Shown piece after piece: positions 26,205-38,062 of a DNA stretch of 64,000 nt. The stretch's first letter is position 1. Each line of letters opens with the position of its first letter. This DNA comes from Eumeta japonica. Lineage: Eukaryota; Arthropoda; Insecta; Lepidoptera; Psychidae. The notes beneath the pieces were generated by a model, which did no database searches, was not told where the DNA came from, and saw nothing but the letters and a program-made list of their open reading frames with translations. The translations under genes were made by a program, and so were the position numbers. The stretch is from the NCBI GenBank assembly GCA_005406025.1, contig BGZK01000710.1, positions 124,001 to 188,000 on the forward strand. The letters are read 5' to 3'.

Positions 26205-26520
26205 CTTTATTGCCAAAGTCTTTTCGAGTCAACTCAGCTAACGGATCGCCGAACGGGAAGTACGTACGTCGTGATACACGGGCCGTATTCAAAACACATA
26301 CGACAGCGCCGGCGGATACTCCCATGAACCATTCTTTGATGCCGTTGTCAGCTCTAAGAATAGGCCGGTCCCGCGGCGCCCGTCCTCTAAGTTTGCAGCT
26401 CTTAATGCCCCGAGGAGGGATTGTAGCGTAAGCGCTAACAAGTTCTGTCCGCGCCGGGGGCCCGCCTCCGACGTACTCGGCACCGTTGTCCTCCTACTGC
26501 GCCGTCGCCGCTATGTGCTT
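26205..26520. other. GC-rich, CpG-dense island
   Basis: About 300 bases with high GC. Three overlapping open frames, two minus and one plus, run through it, as GC-rich DNA permits. No domain is recognised. It could be a regulatory element or part of an unrecognised exon. Confidence 0.3.
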
Positions 26521-28079
26521 GCATTAACTACTGCGATCCGGATTCTTTCTAATCGCGTATTTGTTTAATTCGTATAAAACACGAATGAGCATACGTAAAC
26601 TGTAGTAAAGTGAATACGGGCCAAATGCGAGTCAGAATTGGTTGTCGCGGGTTCTGTACGACCGATATGAAACGATTTTTCGTTTACATTGTCATGTAAA
26701 TAGCGGAAACATAGTGTAAGAAATGTGACAAATAAGTAAGTGTTAAAACAGGCGCTATAGTACTATCTCTATGATATTGTTCTACATTTGTTGTATTAGA
26801 CGGTATACACTAGCAACCTAACGGAACCTGTGTTAATCATTGAGGCGCATGATATAGTTTTTAGTTTTAGTTGTAATTGGAGTTCGTAGTTTAAGCTTCA
26901 AAGCATCACTTTGGAGAGCACTTCGAGAGGCATTACATTTTTACAAACGGGACATTAATACCTTATTATTTCTAATATCATAATATCTATACAGTTGTCT
27001 TAGAGCTCAATTGTGCTGCTGTACAGTAACATCTAATCAAGAGAAATAAAAAATTTAAGTCTTACCATGTTTATTGAACAAGGTCGATAATGTTTCATGA
27101 AATCGTCGAGATCGTCTCTCCGATGAAGTGAGGCGAAATTGAACATTTTTCAAGAAACGGTCACCGCATTGAAGAACTTGTTAAAAACATGCTTATTAAG
27201 GTCAACGCAGTTCTTTAGAAAAGAGGAACTTATCCAGTTTTGTAGTTTCTTTTCATTTTTTTTTCAATTTTGCTGTACGAACGCCCACAAAAATGCCTTA
27301 ATCTTTTATCAAATTTTATCTTAAACATATGATCATTTTATGATTAACTTTTTTTTTTGCTTCATTTATTTTCATTTTTTTTGCATGTAATACACCTCAC
27401 GTTGTATTTTTACACGTCCACGATTGAAGATTTGTATTCATAAGTTCTTCTAACTTGACGCTATTTTTGGGGTTCTGAGTCAAAGGCAAAAAAAAAATGA
27501 AATCCTCATAATATCTTCATGTCTGTTTTTATACCACAGCCTCATCACTCCTACATTTTTCAACTTTTTTGATGAAATGTTTTAGCTAGACATCTTATAT
27601 GAACCGACACACGATTTTGTAAGGAAATATAAAGCTTACAGCTTTCCATATATGAAAATGAAGGATGAATTTTTCTGTTTGTTCCTGAAAATCGTTGTAG
27701 TGACCATCAATTCATATTTTGTGGCTCATAAGCTTCCAAAACTTTACGTGTCCTTCCTCACCTCTATCCTTTCAAGTGTTTTAATAATCTGAAAACATAT
27801 ATAATAATAAAAGTTTATACATTCTTTCTACGACGACTATTTTAAACAACGTATTTCGCGAGTTCTTTTTACAACTTCACAGCATTCAGTTCTAAATAGT
27901 GACAATATAATCATTTTGATTTCGGTAAGCAACTGTGTAATATTTTTGTGTCGAAATTACTTTAGTTTAAATTTTTCAAATTCAAATTATGTGTAATCCA
28001 TTTAATTTAAAATTAGTGTAATTATATTCAGTTTGTTTTCATTTTTGGTACCAGTCTCAATTAAATAAGGTTTTTTTTT
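26521..28079. other. AT-rich non-coding stretch
   Basis: No gene, RNA or repeat is recognised. Confidence 0.4.
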
Positions 28080-29628
28080 GATATCCAGGATATTTAATAT
28101 TCCTTATACGTGGATATAAAACACTGTACTCTATTCCAATTTTTGATTCTGATTGTTTACAAATCTTATGTAGATATCAATTCCCTCCTCACTACTGGCT
28201 TATACTTTTCTTTTTTTTTCTATAATTAATACTTCAAAACCTTTAATTACTCAATACCTCAATACATTTATGTCGATCAGTTTAGCACTAATCAAGAAAA
28301 ATTTAACAAGTTTTGTTTTCCACTCATTAAGATGAAGATAAGGAATACTAAACCACTCAACTATTTCTGAGATGGTATTGTTTACTTCGTTAAAAGCTGG
28401 TTGTTGCCTATCAATCTTAAAAAGTAAAGAAATATCATCAGCAAACAGTACAATCCCATGCCCCTCTCTTTACCAAGATGTGGTAGGTCATTGATGTAAA
28501 TTAGGAATAGAAATGGTCCAAGTACTGAACCCTGTGGCATACCCATATTGACTGCAGATACCGTCAACTCCTCACCATGAACAGCAACCCTTTTAACTCT
28601 ACTTTTTAAATAAAACTCTATAAGTCTGAGTGATCGACCTGTGACACCATAATGCTGTAATTTTGTGTCGTGATGAACGCAATCAAAAGCCTTGGATAAA
28701 TCATAAAAACACCAAATACGTATCGTGAATTCTCCCAGGCATCAAAAACCTGTTGAATAAGTTCAACACCGGCCTTAGTTCTTGAACGACCCTTTGTGAA
28801 TCAGAATTGTTTACAGTTTATTAAATTATTATTATACAAATACCGTAATGATTGATTTAATATAAACTTTTCAAAAATTTTACTAAGTGTAGGTAGTATT
28901 GATATCGGTCTAAAGTTGGAAGGGTCAAATATACTACCGTATTTAAGTGGAATAACTTTGCTTCATTAGATCAGGAAACATACCACAAACAACGCAATCA
29001 TTAAAAATCACTACTAAGCATGGAGCAATGCAGTCTATTACTGAATCTATTATTTTTACAGAAAGGCCATTAACTTCAGCAATTTTTTTCATTTTTTATA
29101 CAATTGAATATTTTAATAATGTCATTGTAGTTGACATGAGTAAATTCGAACATAATGTCACAAGTCTCAACGTTTTTCTTCAGCGAGAGTAGGCGATGAT
29201 TTTAGAGATTGTGTAGTTGACATTGAATTTAAATGCTAGCAAAGAATTTATCAAAAGTAAAAGCAATTTCTTTGCTTTTGCTTATAATTTTATAATCAAT
29301 TTTAATTAAAATTCTGTATGATGGGGTGTGTGTTTTTCAGTTTCACTATTGATTATATTCCAAGTAGTTTTTATAGTATCAGTGCTACTTTTTTATTTTA
29401 TTACTGACAAACATAGATTTTTGCGGCTGCACATACACGCTTAAACACCTTGGAATAATATCTTACATAATTGACAAAATTAACTGATTGTTATATGACT
29501 TTTCCTTATAAAGTGCCTCTAATCTACGTCTGCCATTATGAATGCCCATTGTCGCCCAACCAATAAATGGTAAAGTATTATTAACATCCATATTTTTTGA
29601 TTTAAGAACATTGTTGCATTCAGACCTA

Positions 29629-29680
29629 CATAAATTGTATGGTTTACTGTTGTAGTCAACAGTAAACCATACAATTTATG
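29629..29680. repeat. Perfect hairpin, 24-bp arms, 4-nt loop
   Basis: Arms 29629-29652 and 29657-29680 are exact reverse complements with loop tagt. It sits inside the decayed retrotransposon. The host relic has many mutations but the two arms have none, so the inverted duplication is younger than the insertion. Confidence 0.9.
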
Positions 29681-30374
29681 AGCGTCTCACAATATGACAA
29701 GTTAGACAAAATTTTGTAACGTTATTTCTAAACTGCTCAAGACGACCAAAATTCACAGGCACAATTTTTATTTTACGTTCTCTATTTTTTTATAATTAAT
29801 TTCAAATGTAACCAGCTGTCCACAATGGTCAGAAGATAATTTATTTATAATTGACTGATTTAATGTTCGACAGGTTTAAAGTTCGTAAATATATAATCGA
29901 GGTAGAATGACGAAGTAGCTGTCAACCTGGTCGGTCCAAATATGAATTTTCTAAATGATGACATTGGAAAAAGAATTTAATTCTCGTGCAAAGAAAAGAA
30001 TTTTCCTATAAATGTATATTAAAAATACCGCAAATAGCAATAAATTTATTATTATCACTTATTTTGTGCAAAATTGCATACGACGTCATACGACATGACG
30101 TCTTCGAGGACTTGGAGGTCTGTTTACGCTTAAATAAGTCGTTCTAGTTCTATGCAGGCCACTTCAATAGTTCGCTCAATAGATAGGCTTGCAATATCTG
30201 AACGTTCTTTGCATTCTATATTATTTTTAACTATTATTAGAAAGGCGTCATTTATATCTTTTTCTCTATGAAACGAACTTGCTACCTGGCGCATACTGAA
30301 GTTAAACATGTACTGGTGACCTCTAAGCCAATGTTCTGTTATACATAATATGTCAATATCATCATAATTTATGA

Positions 30375-30434
30375 ATAATTCAATTTCCAGAGTATGTATA
30401 ATTCAATTTCCATGAGTATCATATGCTCATGGAA
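30375..30434. repeat. Short direct and inverted repeats
   Basis: ataattcaatttcca occurs at 30375-30389 and 30399-30413. The second copy leads into a 9-bp inverted repeat, ttccatgag (30408-30416) and ctcatggaa (30426-30434). Confidence 0.7.
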
Positions 30435-30969
30435 TATTATAATTATTTTCATTTGTTTTCGAGTCATTACGATTTTGAAACAATGTCGAAAAATTGAAAG
30501 ATATATTTTCTATTATCTTTTAAACTAATTTAAATTATCATTAATGTCAAATGCTTCAAGAAAGGACATAATTGTCTGTCTATAGAACTGGACATGTTAA
30601 TAATAAAATAGCTTAGCGATTTCCCTAATTGTTATAAAATAAATTTTGAAGGAAAATGCTTCCTTCCTGTCAATCAAAAATATTTACCGATAATTTTGTT
30701 AGTTTCCATAAAATGAAATTTATTGAAATAATGACATGTCAATGCATGGATATTAATATTCAATTTATGTCGATAATTATTTCCTTTTTGTGACAAGCTT
30801 TGGCTGAATGGAAAAGCGAGCAAAATGACTACTTACATTTGCCATACTATTTAGTTTTGAGAAACAATAAACTATATCTTTTTTGTCAGTCTTTTCCCTT
30901 CTACCAATTAAAATAATAATTATAGTATTCGAATAGAAGAGGTTGGTCTTGACAATTTTCTCCAATATA

Positions 30970-31115
30970 TTACGGTGTGAAGGCCCCGGCACGCGGATAT
31001 CGAGTACGTCTCCCGGCTGAGCGGCGGCTGAGCTGCGGGTCCATCGATTATCCCAACTCGTCACTGTTACATCTCCGCCCGCCGCGCGTGACGTAGAGAC
31101 GCGCCGGCGTGGGAG
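30970..31115. other. GC-rich island between retroelement pieces
   Basis: A GC-rich block of about 145 bases (core ccgcccgccgcgcgtgacg). The 122-codon minus frame through it (30777-31145) has no recognised domain and joins GC-rich and AT-rich DNA arbitrarily. Confidence 0.3.
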
Positions 31116-31199
31116 TTTAATGTAACATCTGTATTTGAATTTCAATTGTGCAACTCAACCTGTGCCGTTAACTCTATTAAATTACTTTGCAAACGTTGC

Positions 31200-31720
31200 A
31201 TTTTCTGCAGCAGACTATTAGAATTGACATGACACTTGAAATCCTTTTCATTAAAATTTTGTTTCCTTGAAATATTAAACATTTAAGTGATTCTAAATTT
31301 TTTTTTTTTTAAATTAATCTTTTTATCAGTAATATTCATTTGTTTTAAAATTTCTTCAGAACGTCTGATGAACTTATTGATTTTAAAATATTTCCTAACT
31401 TTTTTAGTACTTTTAAAATAAATGCATATTTTCTGCGTGTCTGTCCGCGCCGTATTATTCAACATTGAGCCACACAGGTTCCTCGTTTCGTCCACCTTAC
31501 TCAAATCGAACTGGTGTTGTGATTCATAGGTCCTTCTTCTTTGCTGTGCAGCTCTTCCTGAAGAGCCTGCACTTGGAGCAGTGACTGCTCGTCCCGCTTA
31601 CGACAGTCGTCCAGTGCACTTACCACCAGTACTTACAAGCCATCGCGCTGACCACTCAGGTCATTGCATTTAATATCTATTTCGCCTAATTCACACTTTA
31701 ATTTAGTGCTCATAAATATG
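31200..31720 (-). pseudogene. Possible non-LTR ORF1 (gag-like) remnant
   Basis: Upstream, in transcription sense, of the ORF2 relic. One frame shows a charged, heptad-like stretch (ALDDCRKRDEQSLLQVQALQ, then EELHSKE), reminiscent of the coiled coil in ORF1 proteins. A second frame carries lysine-rich sequence (KSTKKVRKYFKINKFIRRSE). Stops separate them. Position and composition are suggestive only. Confidence 0.3.
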
Positions 31721-32129
31721 ATCGATCTTATTTACAATACAACAATTCCATTGGTTTTCTTTCAATTTTGATAACCGTGAATTGTTTAACGTTTATCTAA
31801 TGAATAAATACTTATTTTTCACATTTTAGTTATTTAATACACTTTTATATTTAGGAGCATATTTTAAAGATATTTTAGACTTCCATTATAGGTTATTTAT
31901 TATGGATCACGCATTTGTTAGTACAAATTGAATGTATTACTATCTAAGTAATATAAGTAAACAACAGATGTATAGAAGGTAAAATTGGAATATCTTCAGA
32001 CTGAACAAAGAACAACATTTTAGAATAACAAGTAACCGTTCAACACGATCAAAGTTAAGTTTGCTCGAGTGAAGGTGAGATCATTCGATATTTGAAATAA
32101 TATTGTAATTATTCACAGCTTATTTATTT

Positions 32130-32320
32130 CTTTATGCTTTTGAAAGGTGAATTTAGAAAGAGCAGAGCGGTGTGGTTTGAAAGAAGATATAATACCTGAA
32201 CTAGAAAAAACATGTGGTGGTGCTTTGGTCATCTGGACAGGGCGAACGAAAGTAGACTGACAAAACAAATCTATGGAGCGAATGTGTGTGATAGAAGAGT
32301 CGGCAAGGGCATGCACCTAC
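32130..32320 (+). pseudogene. RTE-type retrotransposon C-terminal fragment
   Basis: After one frameshift the plus strand reads ERCGLKEDIIPELEK and then FGHLDRANESRLTKQIYGAN followed by VCDRRVGKG. This corresponds to the conserved end of many insect RTE-like ORFs ('WFGHLERMNESRLTKQIY...GRPRKSY'). It stops abruptly at about 32320, where a different retrotransposon begins in frame. Confidence 0.65.
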
Positions 32321-32620
32321 ATAGACATGATGACCGTCTTAAACACTTTAATATGAAAACTTTGTCCAGTAGAAGACAATTGAGTGATTGTCTTTTGTAC
32401 TATAAATTAGGGAGATGTATTTTAGGCGATCCCGATTTGCTTTTAAGTATTAAATTATCAGTTCTTTGTCGACTATCTAGACCAGAAAATGTACAACTAT
32501 TTCACTTTGGGTACTATAAAAGAAATATAGGTTTCGCCAATAAACATAATGGCGTCGCTTTACAATTTATTAACAAAATGCTGATAATTGACAGATATTT
32601 TCCGTCCTAACTAATTATCA
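32320..32620 (+). pseudogene. Jockey/CR1-like RT C-terminal fragment
   Basis: HRHDDRLKHFNMKTLSSRRQ, then LSDCLLYYKLGRCILGDPDLL and VQLFHFGYYKRNIGFANKHN, match the familiar end of Jockey/CR1-like proteins ('RLK...L..RR...D..FL.K...G.ID.P.LL'). It continues the open frame of the adjacent RTE fragment (frame 32212-32610), although the two belong to different clades. A 3'-UTR-like tail runs to about 32780. Confidence 0.7.
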
Positions 32621-32779
32621 CTTATATCGTATTTTACATTTTTATGTTTTGTTTCAGTTTTAAATAAAATGTAAGCAGATGTCTTGGTCATCTATCATTG
32701 AGATACCAATTTTTGTATTTAGTGTTGGTTATTGATTGTAGGTTTGTGTGTCTTGTTGACGATCCAATAAAATAACATA

Positions 32780-33275
32780 AGGGTTGCCGTAGAAAATGTT
32801 ATGCAAACCAAATCGGTGGAAAATTATATAGACTTCTCACTGTTACTTACAATATACGAAATTGTACTCATAGCTCGATCTTGTTCAACTTTAAATTTGT
32901 TCAAGGTGATCGCTTGAAGAATAAGTGTGCCGAGTTCCATTATGATCATTTGAGAGCAGCGAGCGTTATCGTGATGACGAGCCGCGTTATGTTTCATATA
33001 CTAAACTTATGAGCGAATGGTATTTTCTGAACTTACTCGCCTACTCAGATCATAAAATAACAAATTTGTTAAAAAGGCCAAAATATAATACGTGGATTTC
33101 TAAAGGAATCTACTTAAAAAGGGCTGAATTTTAAACATCCGAAATTGACGAGCTTGCGTTAAAAGATTGATTGATGTCAAGAGAGTTATGCAAAGATTGT
33201 GACCTCTAGAAAATCTGTAGTTACTGTCTATTCCTCAGCGAAATAAGCGTCAGTTTATAAAAAAAGAATACAACC
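32780..33275 (+). repeat. Diverged dispersed repeat shared with 17255 and 37900
   Basis: It contains three blocks matched elsewhere. 'gtagaaaatgttatgcaaac' resembles 37907. The 'gttatcgtgatgacgagcc' block resembles 17290. 'atgcaaagattgtgacctct' with 'cgaaataagcgtcagttta' resembles 37999-38060. It has no coding capacity. Confidence 0.45.
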
Positions 33276-34841
33276 TATTTTTTCAACGTTTATTAAGTAC
33301 AATTACTTACCGTATAGATTGTTTCGAATAGCGCTAGTACATTTTTTGTAAACAGGTTTATGCTTCAACACTCCAAGAGCTTCAAAGAAAATTCTATTTA
33401 AAGTTTTTCTTTCAGATTCAACGAGATATAAATACCTGAAAAGCGAAGTTCGCAAAGGTTTTTTCATGTGCAAGAGTTATAAATAATCACGTTTGAATAT
33501 TTTAAATACACAGAAATGAATTTTGATTGTCATTTTTTTTTTGTTTCCTTCTCAAATATTGTTATTCGCAACAGGAAAAATAAAATACTGCTTACTTTAT
33601 TGATTCAGGAAAGCAGAAAGAATGCAACATTTTTATTAGTTCTTCATGGACCGCAAACTCCGACCCAGTTTTATTGAGGTACAAGGGTAATGAAAAAAAG
33701 GTTTCGAACCGGAACATGGACTAATAAAAAAATAAGGCTGGGGCGGAATGTATCATTATAAATTTAATAGCACACGAATACATTTTTAACTTTATTAGAT
33801 TCACAATAGAGTTAAAAATTTATTTACTGCTAAATTTAATTAAAAACCAACTAACGAGACATCGTTTATGTTTACTAGTAAGTGCATGAGCATTTTACTA
33901 GGGAGAATAGAATATAGTTGAAATGTGCATAAATGTATACTTGTAAATTGATTTCATGGTTAGACTACAAACATTAATACATTTTTTAGCACAACTAGTT
34001 TTGTCTTGCATGTGGCTGTCTGATAAAGTTGCTGTCTGACTTTACTTGGGCCGATAAAATGTTCCTTAATTTGAAATGAATTTCTTTATAATAAACCATA
34101 AGAAGCGATTTGCGGCCCATGTGACAACCAAACAATCCTTGGTCAAAAATGTTTAAAATTTGTATTTTCACTCATCTGCAGAAATTTTCCTCATCACTCT
34201 CATATGCCGTATGCAGAAAACATAAATTAATTCTGTCAATATGGCAAAACAGTACGTTTCGGCTTAACAATTATGTTCTATATTATTTCGATAACAAGTA
34301 ATATAGTTGATTTTTTGATTCACAATATCAAACAAAAGTTTCAAATTTGTATTAGATATACATTTTTAGTGTTTTTTGCTAAATTGTGATGAGAGACTTC
34401 GATTACTACGATTGTTGAAGTGAAACATGCATTTTACTGTTTTCTAGTCGCTATCACGCATAAGTGTGATCACTAACATCGATCTGCAAAGTTCAACTCA
34501 TAAGTTGTTCTGGTTTAATCACTATGTGCACGAACACTGGAATAAATGATATAAAATCATGAAATTGTCATTGACTTATAAAAGAAATAGTATTTACATA
34601 TTGGCTAATCGATTGGATTGGTGTGGCATGATCAAGAATTAGTAGTGAAAAATCCGTTGAGACTCATGTTAGAAAGAGATTCAAAAAAATGGGCGAGAAT
34701 AACCAAGCAGATCTCAAAAGCAGAGAAAGATTAGACCGATTAGTGTCGAGTAAGTTGTAAAAGCGTACATGAAAACATCTTAAAAAACCTACGTATATGA
34801 AATGTTGCATAAGTCTTGCTCTTTATAATTTGCGAAACTTT
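33276..34841. other. AT-rich non-coding stretch
   Basis: No gene, RNA or recognisable repeat is seen. Confidence 0.4.
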
Positions 34842-35222
34842 TTAGGATTCCACACTTAAAGAGACCTAATTACTAAGCCACCGATCTCCCTCTGTCTGTT
34901 AGCGGGCTGTATGCCACGAACCGCAATAGGTAGACAGTTGAAATTTTCAGTGCATTAATATAATAGCAAATAATAAAAACGAAATTAAATTAAAAATGAA
35001 ATGGATGAGCCATCCGAGAAAATCGTTGTGTTTTTTGCTCCATTTTAATTTTCGGCGCCTTAGTTTCAATTTTTTTTTGTTTTTCATTCATTATTTTTAA
35101 TTAGTTTCAATTTTTTTTTGTTTTTCATTCATTATTTTTAAAAGGTATGAAGTGTTCAATATTATACGGTGGTACGGAATCCTTCGGTGCGAGTCTGATT
35201 CGTATTTAGCCGGTTTTTAGTA
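34842..35222 (-). repeat. Lepidopteran-type dispersed repeat, copy D (inverted)
   Basis: The left end, taggattcc…cctaattactaagccac, is followed by ctccctctgtctgtt…gggctgtatgccacgaaccg and gacagttgaaattttcag. The right end is ggtacggaatccttcggtgc…gtatttagccggttttt. These are the order and wording of a very common lepidopteran interspersed repeat read backwards. A 41-bp tandem duplication lies inside it. Confidence 0.8.
35060..35141 (+). repeat. Perfect 41-bp tandem duplication
   Basis: 35060-35100 and 35101-35141 are identical, T-rich, and start ttagtttcaat. It is a recent slippage-type event inside repeat copy D. Confidence 0.95.
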
Positions 35223-35242
35223 TATTGAACAAATTGAAACTA

Positions 35243-36333
35243 TTAGGTCGGGGAAAAAGTTATTTTATATTTTATATACAAATTCAACAAAATCTTTCAT
35301 CATATTTTATTTACATTTAAATATAATATGTATATTCCATTTTGTTCAAAAACTTGTTACAATTTTGTAGGTAATGACATAATCTTATTTCTGTGGAAGT
35401 TTTGGGATTTATGAAAAAAAAAACTGCAACAAGTAGATTGGACCGTCCTCTTTTGAAGTTCAGCTAACACTATCTAAAAAATTCTGAAGAGACCGAAATA
35501 AGTAAAAATCTGAGACTGCAAGGTTTAGGGCTATATGGTGAATGCACTATCACTTCCTAACTAAACTCTCTTAATATTGGCTGAGTGGCTAAAAATGCGT
35601 GTGGTCTGGTGTTATCGTGGTGAAAAACTACATCCTTTCAGATGATCGATTCCGGCCATTTTTTTCTACTTTGTCTCATCAGCTGTTGACAGTAGAGATC
35701 CAAATTGATGGCTTTGCACGGGAGTAAAGGCTTATAATTAATGGTGCTCTTCCAATCCCACCATACGCATAGCGTCAACTTATTGCGAGGTAATCCGGCT
35801 TTAACTATTTTTGTGGAGCTGACTTGCGTTTTGACCATGACCATGCGCACGTTCTTGTCGTAGGTAATTCATTTTTGATCATTCTTAATCAATATTTTTA
35901 AAAACAATTCAGTTTTATTACGTTTCAGTAGAGAATCACAAATGGGTATAAGATTTATTAAATTTCTTTCAGTGAGCTCGTGTGGAATCCAAGTATCGAG
36001 CTTTTGTGTATAACCAACTTGTTTGTATTGGGTCAAAACTGTTTTGTGGTCAATTCTCAACACTTTAGCTGTGTCTTATGACCTAATATGCCGATATTAC
36101 TATACTTTTCCCAAAATGGAATGGACTTTATTCGTAACAGGTGGACTAAAGCGAAGTTCAATTTTGATATTAAAATTATTGAACTAAAAACCGTTTTTAT
36201 TTATTATTTTTTTTGGTTCGAAATTTTATCTATTTAATTGTATCAAAAATAGTCAGATACAATCAGCATAACCAAAATATTTTATTGTAACTTTTTTGTT
36301 ATAAAATACGAAAGAACTTTTTTCATGACCTAA
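35243..36333 (-). mobile_element. Mariner, cecropia/Hsmar1-like, near full length but dead
   Basis: Both terminal inverted repeats are visible. The left end begins ttaggtcggggaaaaagt at 35243, preceded by TA. The right end finishes cgaaagaacttttttcatgacctaa at 36333 with separate short runs only partly conserved. The minus strand encodes a broken transposase. KLDTWIPHELTERNLINLI and ICDSLLKRN come first, then KNDQKWIT (first catalytic Asp kept), GLPRNKLTLCVWWDWKS, VVFHHDNTRPHA (second Asp kept) and, in another frame, NLAVSDFYLFRSLQNFL (third Asp kept). At 1,091 bp it is a little shorter than a typical 1.2-1.3-kb relative. Frameshifts and stops make it inactive. Confidence 0.85.
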
Positions 36334-37590
36334 AATTTTGTACTTAGGTATTCGTATATTTTACATTTATGTTTTATGTTTAATCATGGTAAGTATACTT
36401 CGTGTCAAAATTATTACTTGCGTCGTTGTTGTGTGATTTCACCGGCGCTCTGCGTGCTGCGACAGCGCACTATACCCAGCTCGAAGGTCGAGACTGGTAG
36501 GTTTTAAACGATTTCTAAAGAAGCCACGCTATTCTCGATTCACACTGCGCCTTGTTTATTAAACATATGAACATTCTTAGACAAACTTTAAATATAAATA
36601 TAAATTCAAGGGCCTATTTCAGGGGATAATTAATGGCATTTGCTATTACATATACAGAAGAACACGTGTTAAGCTCGTTTGAATTGTTCTGTAAGCATGC
36701 CGTTATGATTATATTACACTTATTTTGAATGAGCGACGTTACCAAATTTTGTGCAGTGTCCTGTAACCATCGTACTGACAATTTTAAGAACGACTGACGC
36801 GTAGGTACTGCGTCACAGCGGGCCGGAGGGGGAGCTAGGCGGTCAAACGCGTACGCGCTATGCGGTCGGCCAGTGATCCAATTCGCACAGCCGCGATCAG
36901 TTGCAAGCTTGCTCTGATAAACTATAGGTTCTTTACTTATTCGCCGTTTTTTTAATTATTTACGATAGAGATGTTTTTTTGTAATGTTAGTGTTAGGTTA
37001 TAGTTACAGTATAAGCGTTACGTTGATATTGATGTTTTTGAAACAAAGATTGTGTGTGACTTATATGGAAGTCTTTATTAACAATGCCTTTCACTGCTAT
37101 CGAATATGCAAAAACAATTTAATTTTGGGTAGTTTTCATAAGTAACATTTCTCGGCCCTAAAGCTTTGTAGTAGAACTTACCCTGAGAAGTAAAAACCTT
37201 GAAGTCCGCAAATAAAGTTGTGTGCTGTGTATCGTTTATGCAATAATTTTTCTTAGTTAGCCTTGTTTGTTTAGAGGTGATTGGAATACATGCGGACAAT
37301 AAGAGACTAATTTAATAATACCATTGCCGACCACTAACAATACTAAGTGTAATTTATAGGCAAGTGACTAGATAATTTTCTAAAAATAATATGTCGCGGG
37401 GCGGAATTCGAGTTCATCGCGTCGCACCGCGATCCGGCAGCGTCCGTTCCTGCAGTATTTGTTAGGGTTGTGTCTATACTATTTATAAGTATATTTTCAA
37501 TTATATATTTTTTATGGTTAATTTAGTAAAGTTATTCTAAAAAAGAAGGAGATTATGGATATTTGCGAAAAGATACATGATCGCATCCAT
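36334..37590. other. Non-coding stretch with small GC-rich patches
   Basis: No gene is seen. GC-rich runs lie at 36440-36485, 36795-36900 and 37393-37455. They are CpG-dense and unassigned. Confidence 0.35.
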
Positions 37591-37797
37591 CCTGTACAAT
37601 AAAAATAAAAAAAAGTTAAAAATTAAAAAGGGTCTTCATACAATAATTGTGCTTTTTTCAACATTTTTTTTTGTTTAATATTAGTTTTTGTTCTTATTTT
37701 TCATTAACTGGTTTTTAAAAAGTTTGTAGTGTTCAATATTATACGATGATACGGAACCTCTCATCTGTTTTGCACTTGGCCCATTTTGTACAACACG
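37590..37797 (-). repeat. Lepidopteran-type dispersed repeat, copy E (partial, inverted)
   Basis: 'agtgttcaatattatacg' followed by tgatacggaacctc and ttgcacttggcccatttt matches the right end of copy D at 35146-35222. The upstream 'aagggtcttcatacaataat' also fits the family. Copy E is truncated. Confidence 0.65.
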
Positions 37798-37899
37798 TGT
37801 AACGCCGAAACGTTGCTTTATATTTTCTTAACTCTATGAAAATACAAATATGCCTTTATATTTTCATATTTGTCAAGAACGTAGGGCTCGCTCTGTAAA

Positions 37900-38062
37900 A
37901 TGTAATGCAGACGAAATTGGTGGTGTGTAAAAGCCAAATTTTAAAACCCAAAGACAACAAAATTGTTTGAAACGATTGGACGAAAATAGGAAGATATGCA
38001 AAGATCATAACCTGTAATCTTTATCTACCCTTCGGAGAAATAGGCGAGGGTTTATAATAATA
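37900..38062 (+). repeat. Fragment of the repeat at 32780-33275
   Basis: 'atgcaaagatcataacctgt' and 'gagaaataggcgagggttta' match blocks at about 33190-33257. 'gtaaaatgtaatgcagacga' matches 32790. Confidence 0.45.

Larger units (their letters stand above)
28080..30470 (-). pseudogene. Non-LTR retrotransposon ORF2 relic (Jockey/CR1-like: endonuclease and RT)
   Basis: Reading down the minus strand, the relic starts near 30450 with an endonuclease block, DIDILCITEHWLRGHQYMF. It passes through a linker (PFIGWATMGIHNGRRRLEAL region) and reaches the reverse transcriptase. RT pieces include PISILPTLSKIFEKFI, a KAFDCVHHDTKLQHYG block, GMPQGSVLGPFLFLIYIND at about 28480-28540, and, one frame over, GIVLFADDISLLFKIDR at about 28400-28450 with the catalytic FADD intact. 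Stops and frameshifts occur throughout. The fragment at 54880-55280 may come from the same clade. It cannot encode a functional protein. Confidence 0.8.

Noticed and set aside
30777..31145. 122-codon minus-strand open frame through a GC-rich island
   Set aside because: Spans a sharp composition break without splice signals, and no motif is recognised.
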